Below are positions 32,682-41,271 of a DNA stretch of 64,000 nt, one piece after another. The position numbers and the translations under genes are program-made. Position 1 is the stretch's first letter, and each line of letters starts with the position of its first letter. Location of the stretch: the NCBI RefSeq assembly GCF_016756615.1, contig NZ_AP023262.1:7999501-8063500 (forward strand). The letters are read 5' to 3'. The stretch is from Mesorhizobium sp. L-8-3. GTDB lineage: Bacteria > Pseudomonadota > Alphaproteobacteria > Rhizobiales > Rhizobiaceae. A model generated the notes under the pieces. The model was not told the origin of the DNA and did not search any database. It saw only the letters and a program-made list of their open reading frames with translations.

Positions 32682-33884
32682 ATGGACACGGCAATGCTCC
32701 CCACGACACGCCGAAGCATCCCGGTCGGCGTCTGGGCACTCGGCTTCGTCTCGATGCTGATGGACATCTCCTCCGAGATGATCCACGCGCTGCTCCCCGT
32801 CTACATGGTCGCGGTGCTCGGCACCTCGGCCCTGGCCGTCGGCATCATCGAGGGCATCGCCGAGGCGACGGCCTCGGTCACCAAGATCTTCTCCGGAGCC
32901 CTCAGCGACTGGCTCGGCCGGCGCAAGCTGCTCGCCGTGGCCGGCTATGGTCTTGCTGCGCTCACCAAGCCGATCTTCCCGCTTGCCGCCTCCATCGAGT
33001 GGCTGGTCGCCGCCCGCTTCATCGACCGGATCGGCAAGGGCATCCGCGGCGCGCCGCGCGATGCCCTGGTCGCGGACATCACGCCTGCGGAGTTGCGCGG
33101 CGCGGCCTTCGGCCTGCGCCAGTCGCTCGACACGATCGGAGCCTTCGTCGGGCCGCTGCTCGCCATCGGCCTGATGTGGCTGACGGCGGAGCATTTCGGC
33201 ACCGTGTTCTGGATCGCCGTCATCCCGGCCTTCCTCTCGGTCGGCTTGCTCGTGGTTGCCGTCAGGGAGCCGGAGCGGCCGAAGGATCTGCGCCGTGTGC
33301 GCATGCCGCTGCGCCGCGACGAACTCCGTCGGCTGGGATCAGGCTATTGGTGGGTGGTCATCATCGCGACGATCTTCACACTCGCCCGTTTCAGCGAGGC
33401 TTTCCTCATCCTGCGGGCCCAGTCGATCGGCCTGCCGCTGACACTCGTACCCATCGTCCTGGTGCTGATGAGCCTCGCTTTTTCCCTGTCCGCCTATCCG
33501 GTCGGCGTGCTTTCCGATCGAGGCGTCGGCAAGACCACGCTGCTTGCGTTCGGCCTCGTCATGCTATTGGCGGCCGACCTCGTGCTCGCCTTCGCCGCCG
33601 ATCTCTTCGCCGTCGGGATCGGCGTCACGCTTTGGGGGCTCCATATGGGCTTCACCCAGGGATTGCTGGCAAGTCTTGTCGCCGGTGCAGCGCCGGCGGA
33701 ACTGCGCGGGACCGCCTTCGGCATGTTCAATCTCGTCACCGGCATCGCCATGCTCGCCGCCAGCGTGATCGCCGGCGCGCTCTGGGACGCGGCCGGACCG
33801 TCGGGCACATTCCTCACAGGTGCCGGCTTCGCAGCGCTGACCCTGGCGGGGCTCGTCGCTGTCCGTGGTCGGCTGGCGTCCTGA
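32682..33884 (+). CDS. MFS transporter
   Basis: A 400-residue protein with about twelve membrane segments. The MFS loop 2-3 motif is SGALSDWLGRRKLLAVAGYG, preceded by VGIIEGIAEATASVTKIFSG. The loop DRIGKGIRGAPRDALVADIT is typical of a subgroup of drug-efflux-like MFS proteins. It starts 34 bp after the PLP-enzyme gene and is probably in its operon, where it could export that enzyme's product or a toxic substrate. Its substrate is unknown. Confidence 0.87.
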   Translation: MDTAMLPTTRRSIPVGVWALGFVSMLMDISSEMIHALLPVYMVAVLGTSALAVGIIEGIAEATASVTKIFSGALSDWLGRRKLLAVAGYGLAALTKPIFPLAASIEWLVAARFIDRIGKGIRGAPRDALVADITPAELRGAAFGLRQSLDTIGAFVGPLLAIGLMWLTAEHFGTVFWIAVIPAFLSVGLLVVAVREPERPKDLRRVRMPLRRDELRRLGSGYWWVVIIATIFTLARFSEAFLILRAQSIGLPLTLVPIVLVLMSLAFSLSAYPVGVLSDRGVGKTTLLAFGLVMLLAADLVLAFAADLFAVGIGVTLWGLHMGFTQGLLASLVAGAAPAELRGTAFGMFNLVTGIAMLAASVIAGALWDAAGPSGTFLTGAGFAALTLAGLVAVRGRLAS

Positions 33885-33963
33885 TTTCTCCCGATATGGA
33901 CAAGCATGAAGACGACCGCCGCGAATTGTGGCATCGATGGCGCCTTGCGTCGGGCGGAGACGA

Positions 33964-34812
33964 ATGACATTTCCCATCAACCTGTGCAACGAAGTGGTCC
34001 GGACCCTGGATTTCCGGTGCCAATGCGCCTTTGCCCGCGCGGTCGGCTACAACGGCCTTGAGGTCGCTCCTTTCACCCTCAGTCCCACGCCGCATGAGCT
34101 GACGGCGTCGGCGATTCGCGAATACCGCGCGATCGCCGATGGGGAGGGCATCCCGATCGCCGGCCTGCACTGGCTGCTCGCCGCGCCCGAAGGCCTGTCG
34201 ATCACCAGCGCGGACGAGGACGTCGGGCAGCGGACGCTCGAGACCGGCCGAGGCTTGGTCAGGCTCTGCGCCGAGCTCGGGGGGCGCTACCTCGTCCACG
34301 GCTCTCCCGGCCAGCGCCGCCTCGAGGCGGGTGACGATAACGAGGGCCGAAAGCGGGGGATCGCCTATTTCGCGGCCATGGCCGCGACCGCGCGCGATGC
34401 CGGCGTTGTTTATCTCATCGAACCCCTATCCCGGCGGGACACGGCTTTCGTCAACTCCGTCGACGAAGCCCTGGAAATAGTCGTCGCCATCGGTTCGCCG
34501 GCGCTGGGAACCATGGTCGACTGCTACGCCGCGGCGACGGACGGCGAGGATGTCGCCGCGCTGCTGCGGCGCTGGCTGCCGAAGGGTGTCGTCGGCCACG
34601 TCCATTTCAACGACCCCAACCGGCGCGGCCCCGGCGAGGGGGAACTCGCCTTCGGCGAGGTCGTCGATGTGCTCCTTGGATCCGGCTATTCGGGCGCCGT
34701 GGGCATCGAGCCTTTCGTCTATGAACCGGACGGCATGGCTTGCGCAGCGCGCGCGATCGGTTATGTGCGGGGGCTGTTGGAGGCGCGCAGCCGGCGCGCC
34801 CGATCCGGGTGA
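33964..34812 (+). CDS. Sugar phosphate isomerase/epimerase family protein (TIM barrel)
   Basis: From MTFPINLCNEVVR at 33964 (CGGAGA upstream) this is a 282-residue TIM-barrel enzyme of the AP-endonuclease-2 family. Metal-site landmarks are GYNGLEVAPF, HWLLAAPEG (His), YLIEPLSRRDTAFVN (Glu), GTMVDCYAAAT (Asp), GHVHFNDPNRRGPGEGEL (His-x-His) and VGIEPFVYEPDG (Glu). Such proteins isomerise or epimerise keto-sugars and related compounds. A TetR gene follows 2 bp later. A second member of the family lies at 36397. Confidence 0.85.
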   Translation: MTFPINLCNEVVRTLDFRCQCAFARAVGYNGLEVAPFTLSPTPHELTASAIREYRAIADGEGIPIAGLHWLLAAPEGLSITSADEDVGQRTLETGRGLVRLCAELGGRYLVHGSPGQRRLEAGDDNEGRKRGIAYFAAMAATARDAGVVYLIEPLSRRDTAFVNSVDEALEIVVAIGSPALGTMVDCYAAATDGEDVAALLRRWLPKGVVGHVHFNDPNRRGPGEGELAFGEVVDVLLGSGYSGAVGIEPFVYEPDGMACAARAIGYVRGLLEARSRRARSG

Positions 34813-34814
34813 TC

Positions 34815-35471
34815 ATGTCGACCTCTATCGAGCCGAACACAGCCAAACGTCCGCGCAACCGCCGCAATCCCGAGGCCACCAAAGCCTCCATACTGGCGGC
34901 GGCGCGCGCGGAGTTCGCCGAGCGCGGCCTCGACGGAGGGCGCGTCGACAGCATCGCCAGGCGGGCACGAGCCAACAAGCAGCTCGTCTACTATTATTTC
35001 GGCAGCAAGGACGAGCTCTACAAGGCGGCTCTCGAAGCCAGCTATTCCGACATCCGCAGCCTCGAGAGGGAGCTCGACCTCGCCGCTTTGCCGCCGCGCG
35101 AGGCGATGGAGCGGCTGATCGATTTCTCGCTCGACTACCTGGCCCAGCACCGCGAGTTCATCCGCATGCTGGCCGACGAGAACGCGCATGGCGCACGCCA
35201 CGTCAGGAATTCGGATGCGGCGCGCCAGACGAACTCCCCGCTGCTCGAGCTGATCGCCGAGACGCTCCGGCGCGGCGAGAAGGATGGCATCTTCCGCATG
35301 GGCGTCGATCCGCTCGAACTCTATATCTCGATCGCCGGCATGACCTTCTTCTATTTCGCCAACGGCCTCACAATGTCGGCGATCTTCGGCCGCGATCTCA
35401 CCCAGCCCACGGCGCTGGCCTCCTATCGCGACCACATCGTGGCGCTGACACTCGCCGGCCTCCGGCCGTAG
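34815..35471 (+). CDS. TetR/AcrR family regulator
   Basis: The 218-residue product has RNPEATKASILAAARAEFAE, GGRVDSIARRARANKQLVYY (helix-turn-helix) and YFGSKDELYKAALEAS. The C-terminal domain resembles the RutR-like TetR group (LDYLAQHREFIRMLADENA). Its ATG follows the isomerase stop by 2 bp. It is the best local candidate to bind the CAACC-N4-GGTTG sites at 36280 and 37294, in front of the catabolic genes to the right. That link is inferred from position only. Confidence 0.83.
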   Translation: MSTSIEPNTAKRPRNRRNPEATKASILAAARAEFAERGLDGGRVDSIARRARANKQLVYYYFGSKDELYKAALEASYSDIRSLERELDLAALPPREAMERLIDFSLDYLAQHREFIRMLADENAHGARHVRNSDAARQTNSPLLELIAETLRRGEKDGIFRMGVDPLELYISIAGMTFFYFANGLTMSAIFGRDLTQPTALASYRDHIVALTLAGLRP

Positions 35472-35512
35472 CGCGTCACTGGCGCTCCACCGCAGTCTTG
35501 GGACGCAGAATC

Positions 35513-35800
35513 TCAGAGCCAGATTGCCGGGTCGAGCATGCCGTGGACCACGGCGATAACCAGGATGCCGTAGGGCGCCGGCTCGTAGATGGAGATATAG
35601 CGGTCGTCGATCAGGATGCGGGCCGTTTCGCTCAATTCCGGGCGGGCTACACCCATCTCCGGGTGACCGGCGACCAGCTCGAACTTGTCGAACAGGCGAT
35701 CTAGCAGCCTGTCAGCCGGATTTTCGTTGCCCAGGGCGATATTGCGCCAAATGTCGCGCATGTCCCGCTGGGCGCGGGGAGTCAGTTTGTATCTAGCCAC
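35513..35800 (-). CDS. parE: ParE/RelE-type toxin
   Basis: This 95-residue protein starts MARYKLTPRAQRDMRDIWRN and contains GHPEMGVARPELSETARIL and YISIYEPAPYGILVIAVVHG, the fold and order of ParE-type toxins. ParE proteins poison DNA gyrase. Its start overlaps the end of the antitoxin gene by 8 bp. Product length and arrangement are normal, so the toxin looks intact. Confidence 0.87.
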   Translation of the reverse strand: MARYKLTPRAQRDMRDIWRNIALGNENPADRLLDRLFDKFELVAGHPEMGVARPELSETARILIDDRYISIYEPAPYGILVIAVVHGMLDPAIWL

Positions 35801-36050
35801 GGGCAGATCGTTCTGCTTTCAATTCTTGCAGAAACGCCACAGGCTCAACGTCCTCACCTTCGCCGCTGGCCTTGCCTTCGAAGTAGGCCCGCTTGAGGTT
35901 TTCGATTTCCAGGGCGCGTAATTTCTCGCGTTGTTCGAACAGGCGCAGGCTGTCGCGCACGACCTCGCTCGCGGAGGCGTAACGGCCGCTCTCGACGAGC
36001 TCACGCACAAAGCCCTCGTAATGTTGGCCGAGGCTGTAACTGGCTGGCAT
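35793..36050 (-). CDS. parD: ParD-type antitoxin
   Basis: Starting at MPASYSLGQHYEGFVRELVE (36050), the 85-residue product has the ribbon-helix-helix pattern SGRYASASEVVRDSLRLFEQ. The C-terminal helix (KASGEGEDVEPVAFLQELK) should wrap the toxin. The frame is open further upstream, but this start fits the family length and leaves the palindrome at 36075-36095 in the leader. It is encoded before the toxin, as usual. Confidence 0.87.
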   Translation of the reverse strand: MPASYSLGQHYEGFVRELVESGRYASASEVVRDSLRLFEQREKLRALEIENLKRAYFEGKASGEGEDVEPVAFLQELKAERSARG

Positions 36051-36074
36051 GGAGGAACCTTTCGCCGTGCCCGA

Positions 36075-36095
36075 CCTTATCAATTTTTGATAAGG
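36075..36095. promoter_or_regulatory. Palindrome upstream of parD, probable autoregulatory operator
   Basis: CCTTATCA (36075-36082) and TGATAAGG (36088-36095) are exact inverted arms separated by ATTTT. The site is 25-45 bp upstream of the parD start, where ribbon-helix-helix antitoxins normally bind. Confidence 0.65.
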
Positions 36096-36279
36096 CAGGC
36101 AAATTCTTCCGATAGCGCTGGCGACACACAAAGCGTGGCGCATTGGGCAGCCCTTCACAGCGAACCGTCACCAAGCGGCAAAATACGTACGGGGCACTCG
36201 CTGAGTTCGAGGGCGAGGCACCTGGATCAAGCATCTCGACCGTGGATCCGATCCAAACCACGATCCGCCTGACCAGTTA

Positions 36280-36320
36280 TCAACCATATGGTTGAAACTT
36301 TCCGTATTCTGTAATTAGCT
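36280..36320 (+). promoter_or_regulatory. Promoter with CAACC-N4-GGTTG operator (site 1)
   Basis: A perfect 16-bp palindrome TCAACCATATGGTTGA covers 36280-36295. A -35-like TTGAAA (36292-36297) overlaps its right arm, with TTAGCT (36315-36320) 17 bp further on. The same arrangement recurs at 37294-37339. Overlap with the -35 box implies repression. It drives the isomerase gene at 36397. Confidence 0.65.
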
Positions 36321-36396
36321 CCGCCTGCCCCGAACGATCGCGGCCGACGAGGCCCGCGATCCGCGGCCGCCACACCAACAGGAGCAAGGACAGAGC

Positions 36397-37269
36397 GTGA
36401 AACCGAGCATCGTGACCGACGAGCTTTCCAGCGATCCGGAGACCGCCTTCGAGCTCGGCCTCGAATGGGGGGTCGATCGGTTCGAGCTGCGCGGGGTCCA
36501 TGACGGGCGGGTTCCGCTCCTCAGCCCCCATGTCCGCCAGCGGCTTGTTAGAGCGGTCCGCTCGTTCGGTGTTTCGATAACGGCCATCTCGCCGGGGCTG
36601 TTCAAATGTCCCTTCCCTTCCGTCGAACCGGCTCGGTCCAATCTCGGCTGGATGGATGCCGGCTTCTACCACTCCTGGCAGGATGCCCGCTCGATCGTCG
36701 AAAACCATCGGCTGAACCTGCTGCCGGCGTCGATCGACTTCGCCCGCGAGGTCGGCGCGAAATACATCATCGCCTTCAGCTTCAGCCGAAGCGGCGCGCC
36801 GGCGGGCTCCGCCCCAGAGGGCGTGACCGAGATGCTGGCCGAGGCAGCCGAGGCGACCCGGGCCGCCGGCTTCGAACTGCTCGTCGAAACCGAGGAAGGC
36901 TTCTGGGCCGACACGGGAGCGCGCTCGGCCGCCTTGATCGGGCGCGTCGGCTCTCCCGGTCTCGGCATCAACTGGGACCCCGCCAACGCGCTGATAGAAG
37001 GTGACGTCCCCTTCCCCGAAGGTTATGCGGCGCTGAAGCACCTCGTGCGCAACGTCCACTTCAAGGACGCCCGGCGCTACCCCGATGGAACATGGGAACT
37101 GCTCGCCGACGGCGACGTCGACTGGGCCGGTCAGATCGCCGCGCTCGTCACCGACGGCTATGACGGAGCCATCGCTGTGGAGCCGCATCTGTCACCGTCG
37201 GTGGCCTCCACGCGCGCAACGCTCGCCAGGCTCCGATCCCTGATTGACCAGGCAGCCACGATCCGATGA
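36397..37269 (+). CDS. Second sugar phosphate isomerase/epimerase family protein
   Basis: A 290-residue TIM-barrel protein starting at GTG 36397, with AAGGA 6 bp upstream. Family landmarks are VDRFELRGVHDGRVP, AISPGLFKCPFPS, KYIIAFSFSRSG, ELLVETEEGFWADTGA (Glu), LGINWDPANALIEG (Asp), RNVHFKDARRYPDGTWELL (His) and AIAVEPHLSP (Glu). It is in the same broad family as the gene at 33964 but clearly different in sequence. Site 1 lies 100 bp upstream. The exact substrate is unknown; neighbours suggest catabolism of an amino- or acid-sugar derivative. Confidence 0.85.
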   Translation: MKPSIVTDELSSDPETAFELGLEWGVDRFELRGVHDGRVPLLSPHVRQRLVRAVRSFGVSITAISPGLFKCPFPSVEPARSNLGWMDAGFYHSWQDARSIVENHRLNLLPASIDFAREVGAKYIIAFSFSRSGAPAGSAPEGVTEMLAEAAEATRAAGFELLVETEEGFWADTGARSAALIGRVGSPGLGINWDPANALIEGDVPFPEGYAALKHLVRNVHFKDARRYPDGTWELLADGDVDWAGQIAALVTDGYDGAIAVEPHLSPSVASTRATLARLRSLIDQAATIR

Positions 37270-37293
37270 CGGGTCCCCAAAACAATCTTCGAT

Positions 37294-37339
37294 AACTTTC
37301 AACCAAACGGTTGAAAGTTTCGTGAGACCGCGATAGCGT
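37294..37339 (+). promoter_or_regulatory. Promoter with CAACC-N4-GGTTG operator (site 2)
   Basis: Arms AACTTTCAACC (37294-37304) and GGTTGAAAGTT (37309-37319) are perfect 11-bp inverted copies around AAAC. TTGAAA (37311-37316) overlaps the right arm as a -35 box, and TAGCGT (37334-37339) follows at 17 bp. It closely matches site 1 and precedes the long operon that starts at 37372. Confidence 0.7.
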
Positions 37340-37371
37340 CAGCTCAACGAGACGGCAAAGGGGGAAGATCG

Positions 37372-38454
37372 ATGCAGTCAGTCGCGGTCAAGACGCCGAC
37401 GCTCAACGACATGGGTGGCGGCAGGCCGGCGCCCTTACCCGTCCGCTTCGACGATATCGAGCAGCTCGACGACTTCCTGACACGGCCGAGCGACGCCCTG
37501 GTGAAGGACCTCGAAGGCCTCGACGGCGATATCATGCTGCTCGGAGTCGGCGGCAAGATGGGGCCGACTTTGGCCAGGCTCGCCCGCAACGCCGCGCCCT
37601 CCAAGCGCATCATCGGCGTCGCCCGCTTCAGCGAGGCCGGCATGCGCGAGCGGCTCGAAGGCTGGGGCATCGAGACGATCACCGCCGATCTCCTCGATGC
37701 CGGGCAGGTGAATGCGCTGCCAAAGGTGAAGAACGTCCTCTTCATGGCCGGGCGCAAATTCGGGGCTAGCGACAACCAGTCCCTGACCTGGGCGATGAAT
37801 GTGCACAGCCCGGCGATCGTCGCGGAGGCCTTTCGCGGGTCCCGCATCGTCGCCTTCTCGACCGGCAATATCTATCCGCTGGTCGATGTCCTGCATCAGG
37901 GCGCGCTGGAAACGACGCCGCCCGGGCCGCGTGGCGAATATGCCCAGTCCTGCCTCGGCCGCGAACGGATGTTCGAGTATTTCTCCGGCAAGTTCGCGAC
38001 ACCCGGTCGCCTGTTCCGGCTGAACTACGCCATCGACCTGCGCTACGGCGTGCTGTTCGACCTGGCGAGCCGCGTGAAAGCCGGCATCCCGATCGACCTG
38101 TCGCTGATGGGCCACGTCAACGTGATCTGGCAGGGCGACGCCAATTCGCAGGCGCTACGCTGCCTTCTCCACTGCACCACGCCGACCTCCCCCATCAACA
38201 TCAGTGGACCGGAAACGCTCTCCGTCCGATGGCTGGCGCAGGAGCTCGGCGCACGCCTCGACGTCCGCCCCAATCTCGTCGGGACCGAGTCCCAGACCGC
38301 CTGGCTCACCAACACCGCCGAAGCGGCGAAGCTGTTCGGTTACCCCGAAGTGCCGCTCGGCGCGATGCTCGACTGGGTGGCCGACTGGGTGGAGCGCGAT
38401 CAGCTCAGCTTCAACAAGCCGACCAAATACGAGGTCCGCGATGGCGGCTTCTGA
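37372..38454 (+). CDS. NAD(P)-dependent epimerase/dehydratase family protein
   Basis: The 360-residue product has a Rossmann start IMLLGVGGKMGPTLARLARN, with GxGGxxG, typical of extended short-chain dehydrogenases. Further along are NVLFMAGRKFGASDNQSLTW, VAFSTGNIYPLVDV and GEYAQSCLGRERMFEYFSGK. The usual YxxxK catalytic pair is not obvious: the Tyr sits in EYAQSC without a Lys four residues on. The chemistry may therefore differ from standard epimerases. First gene of the long operon behind site 2; the GNAT gene overlaps its end by 14 bp. Confidence 0.8.
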   Translation: MQSVAVKTPTLNDMGGGRPAPLPVRFDDIEQLDDFLTRPSDALVKDLEGLDGDIMLLGVGGKMGPTLARLARNAAPSKRIIGVARFSEAGMRERLEGWGIETITADLLDAGQVNALPKVKNVLFMAGRKFGASDNQSLTWAMNVHSPAIVAEAFRGSRIVAFSTGNIYPLVDVLHQGALETTPPGPRGEYAQSCLGRERMFEYFSGKFATPGRLFRLNYAIDLRYGVLFDLASRVKAGIPIDLSLMGHVNVIWQGDANSQALRCLLHCTTPTSPINISGPETLSVRWLAQELGARLDVRPNLVGTESQTAWLTNTAEAAKLFGYPEVPLGAMLDWVADWVERDQLSFNKPTKYEVRDGGF

Positions 38455-39286
38455 GGCGCCCAGCACGGTCGCGCTCGGTCGGTCCGACACGGAGGCGTGC
38501 CTGCGTCTGTCGGACGAAGCCGGCTGGAACCAGACGGCCGACGACTGGCGGCTGTTTCTCGGTCACGGCCGGACCGTCGGCGTCAGAAGCGAGGACGGAA
38601 GCCTGGTCGCGAGCGCGGCCGCGCTCCCCTATGAACGCTTCGGTTTCGTCTCCATGGTGCTCGTCACGGCCGCCTGGCGGCGCCGGGGGCTCGCGACGGA
38701 GCTGGTCGGGCGCTGCGTCGAAACCCTGACCTCGCGCGGGCTCGTTCCCGTGCTCGACGCCACGCCGGCCGGTGCTCTGGTCTATGGCCGCCAAGGTTTT
38801 GAGGGCCTGTTCGAGCTCGACAGATGGCAGGGCGAGGCCTCAACCCGCGCACCGGTCTCTGATAGCGAGGTCGTGCCGGCAGGGCCCGGCGACTTCGAGA
38901 CGCTGCGGGCGCTCGACCGCGAGGCAAATGGCACGGATCGTGGCTTCCTCCTCGAGAATTTCCTGGCGCGCAATGACGTCAGCGCCTTCGTCGACGCGGA
39001 CCGCACCGGCTTCGCCATCGTCAGGCGCGGCCGGCGCGCCATGCAGGTCGGTCCCGTCGCTGCGGCTACGCCGAAGCGGGCCCTTGCCCTGCTCTCCGCC
39101 GTGCTCGGCATCGTGAAAGGCCCCGTCTTCGCCGATATCCCTCGCAGGTGGAACGGGATCGCCGAATGGCTTTCCGGGCGCGGCTTCACCCGCCAACGCA
39201 GCTTCACGCGGATGGCCTACGGCCATTCGATGCCATTCGGCAGACCTGAACGCCTGTTCGCGGCGGCAGGACCGGAGTTTGGATGA
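38441..39286 (+). CDS. GNAT family N-acetyltransferase
   Basis: This 281-residue protein (start MAASEAPSTVALG at 38441) has an N-terminal GNAT fold with the acetyl-CoA motif VLVTAAWRRRGLATELVGRC. GALVYGRQGFEGLFELDRW closes that domain. A second, diverged acetyltransferase-like half runs from about residue 145. Overlaps with both neighbours (14 bp upstream, 4 bp downstream) show tight coupling. It probably acetylates a pathway intermediate or an amine substrate; neither is known. Confidence 0.83.
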   Translation: MAASEAPSTVALGRSDTEACLRLSDEAGWNQTADDWRLFLGHGRTVGVRSEDGSLVASAAALPYERFGFVSMVLVTAAWRRRGLATELVGRCVETLTSRGLVPVLDATPAGALVYGRQGFEGLFELDRWQGEASTRAPVSDSEVVPAGPGDFETLRALDREANGTDRGFLLENFLARNDVSAFVDADRTGFAIVRRGRRAMQVGPVAAATPKRALALLSAVLGIVKGPVFADIPRRWNGIAEWLSGRGFTRQRSFTRMAYGHSMPFGRPERLFAAAGPEFG

Positions 39287-40350
39287 TGACCGGCAAGACA
39301 GTTCCCGAAATCCAGTCGGCAGCGCTCGCCCTGCTCAGGGAAGGCACCGTGGTCCCGGCGCATCCGCTCGCGCTCGATGCGTCGCGCAAGCTCGACCGCA
39401 GGCGCCAGAAGGCGCTCACCCGCTACTATCTCGACGCCGGCGCAGGTGGGCTTGCCGTCGGTGTCCACACCACGCAGTTCGCCATTCGTGAGGCCGGCCT
39501 CTATGAAGAGGTGCTGTCGCTTGCCGCGGATACGGCGGCGAACTGGACCGACCGCCCTCTTGCCATGGTCGCCGGGCTCGCCGGTCCGACGGCCCAGGCG
39601 GTCGCCGAAGCCCGTACCGCCGTGAAGCTCGGCTACAATGCCGGCCTGCTCAGCCTCGCAGCGCTCAAGGGCCGCGACCAGGACGCGCTGATCGAGCATT
39701 GCGAAGCAGCGGCGCGCGAGATCCCCCTCGTGGGCTTCTATCTGCAGCCGGCCGTCGGCGGCCTGCATCTCGATGCGGATTTCTGGGCCCGCTTCGCAGC
39801 GATCGACAACGTCGTGGCGATCAAAGTCGCGCCGTTCAACCGCTACCGCACGATCGACGTGATACGCGGCGTCGTCGAAGCCGGCGCCGAGAACAGGATC
39901 GCGCTCTATACGGGCAATGACGACCACATCGTGCTTGACCTGGTCACCCCCTTCACCGCGATGCGCGACGGCAAGCCGGTAACGCTTCGCTTCGTCGGCG
40001 GGCTGCTCGGACACTGGTCGGTGTGGACCAAGGGCGCGGTGGACATCTTCCGGCGCTGCCGCGCCGAGGCATCGGCAGGCGCGGTCTCAACGGAACTGCT
40101 GGCGCTCGACAGCCGGGTCACGGACTGCAACAGCGCCTTCTTCGACGTCGCCAACAGTTTCCACGGCTGCATTGCGGGCTGCCACGAGATCCTGCGCAGG
40201 CAGAGGCTTCTGGAGGGCATCTGGTGCCTCGACCCGCACGAAGACTTGAGCCCGGGACAGAAGGAAGAGATCGACCGCGTGTCGCGCATGCATGCCGATC
40301 TCGCCGACGACGGTTTCGTGGCCGCGAATCTGGAGCGCTGGCTGGGATGA
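39283..40350 (+). CDS. DapA/NanA-like dihydrodipicolinate synthase family lyase
   Basis: A 355-residue TIM-barrel protein of the class I pyruvate-dependent lyase family. The Schiff-base lysine is in VVAIKVAPFNRYRT and the proton-relay tyrosine in VGFYLQPAVGG. The usual GTTGE substrate loop is replaced by GGLAVGVHTTQFAI, so the substrate is unlikely to be aspartate semialdehyde. It is longer than typical DapA (about 290 residues), with a C-terminal extension from about residue 265. It sits between the GNAT gene (4-bp overlap) and the transporter genes. Confidence 0.8.
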   Translation: MMTGKTVPEIQSAALALLREGTVVPAHPLALDASRKLDRRRQKALTRYYLDAGAGGLAVGVHTTQFAIREAGLYEEVLSLAADTAANWTDRPLAMVAGLAGPTAQAVAEARTAVKLGYNAGLLSLAALKGRDQDALIEHCEAAAREIPLVGFYLQPAVGGLHLDADFWARFAAIDNVVAIKVAPFNRYRTIDVIRGVVEAGAENRIALYTGNDDHIVLDLVTPFTAMRDGKPVTLRFVGGLLGHWSVWTKGAVDIFRRCRAEASAGAVSTELLALDSRVTDCNSAFFDVANSFHGCIAGCHEILRRQRLLEGIWCLDPHEDLSPGQKEEIDRVSRMHADLADDGFVAANLERWLG

Positions 40351-40387
40351 TGATCACGCTGCTTCGCGCCCTCACGCACATGAAGAC

Positions 40388-40431
40388 CGCGGGCCCGGCC
40401 CGCGAGGGAAACGGCCGCGTCGGTCGCGGCC
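40388..40431 (+). other. Two tandem hairpins in the operon leader to the permease gene
   Basis: CGCGGGC-CCG-GCCCGCG (40388-40404) and GGCCGCG-TCGGT-CGCGGCC (40413-40431) can each form a 7-bp GC stem. No U-tract follows, so they look like internal processing or attenuation structures rather than a full terminator. They lie in the 108-bp gap between the lyase and permease genes. Confidence 0.5.
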
Positions 40432-40458
40432 ATTCGAGCGCTTTCTAAAGGAGCGGCC

Positions 40459-41229
40459 TTGCGCAAGTTTTCCGCCAAGATCCTCGAACTTGTGCCGGCG
40501 GTGCTGCTGTTCGCGGCGGTCATCGTGCTCTGGCAACTCGCCGTCTCGGTGCTGGGCGTTCGCGAGTATTTGCTGCCCAGCCCAGGTTCGGTGGTGGCGG
40601 CGATGTTCGGCGGCGGCATCGACTGGGCCGGCCACATATGGGTGACGGCCGTGGCGATCTTCGGCGCTTTCGTCCTGGCGACCGTGTCGGGCGTGCTGCT
40701 CGGCACGACGATCGCCTGGTCGAACACAATCGCCCGCGCGCTGATGCCGTTCCTGGTCCTCGTCAACACGCTGCCCAAGGTGGCGGTGGCGCCGCTCTTC
40801 CTGCTCTGGCTCGGCTACGGCATCCTGCCCAACATGCTGATCGGCGCCCTCATCGGGTTCTTCCCCGTCGTCATCAACACGGCGGTTGGGCTCAGCCAGA
40901 TCGACAACGACATGCTGGATCTCGGCCGCGTGTTCAACGCGCCCAAATGGAAGATCTTCGCCAAGATCCGCATCCCGAACGCCTATCCCTATATCCTCAG
41001 CGCGCTGAAGGTGACCGCGACCTCGGCCGTCGTCGGCGCGATCGTCGGCGAGTTCGTGGCCTCGCAGCGCGGGCTCGGCTACGTCATCATCACCAGCCAG
41101 AGCAGCATGAACACGCCGCTCGCCTTTGCCGCCCTCGTCTGGATCTCGATACTCGGCCTCGCACTTTTCGGCGGCGTGGCCGTCATGTCGCGTGTGCTGG
41201 CGCCCTGGGCCGAAGGTCAGGAACGATAA
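40459..41229 (+). CDS. ABC transporter permease (SsuC/TauC-like)
   Basis: The 256-residue product starts at a TTG with AAAGGAG 5 bp upstream. It has about six membrane segments and the binding-protein-dependent permease loop GLSQIDNDMLDLGRVFNAPK followed by WKIFAKIRIPNAYPYILSAL. That EAA-like loop contacts the ATPase. It belongs to the nitrate/sulfonate/taurine and THI5-precursor family of importers. Partners are the binding protein and ATPase encoded just downstream. Confidence 0.9.
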   Translation: MRKFSAKILELVPAVLLFAAVIVLWQLAVSVLGVREYLLPSPGSVVAAMFGGGIDWAGHIWVTAVAIFGAFVLATVSGVLLGTTIAWSNTIARALMPFLVLVNTLPKVAVAPLFLLWLGYGILPNMLIGALIGFFPVVINTAVGLSQIDNDMLDLGRVFNAPKWKIFAKIRIPNAYPYILSALKVTATSAVVGAIVGEFVASQRGLGYVIITSQSSMNTPLAFAALVWISILGLALFGGVAVMSRVLAPWAEGQER

Positions 41230-41271
41230 TCAAAGACAACAATGCCAATGACAATAATGGGAGACTTGGAC

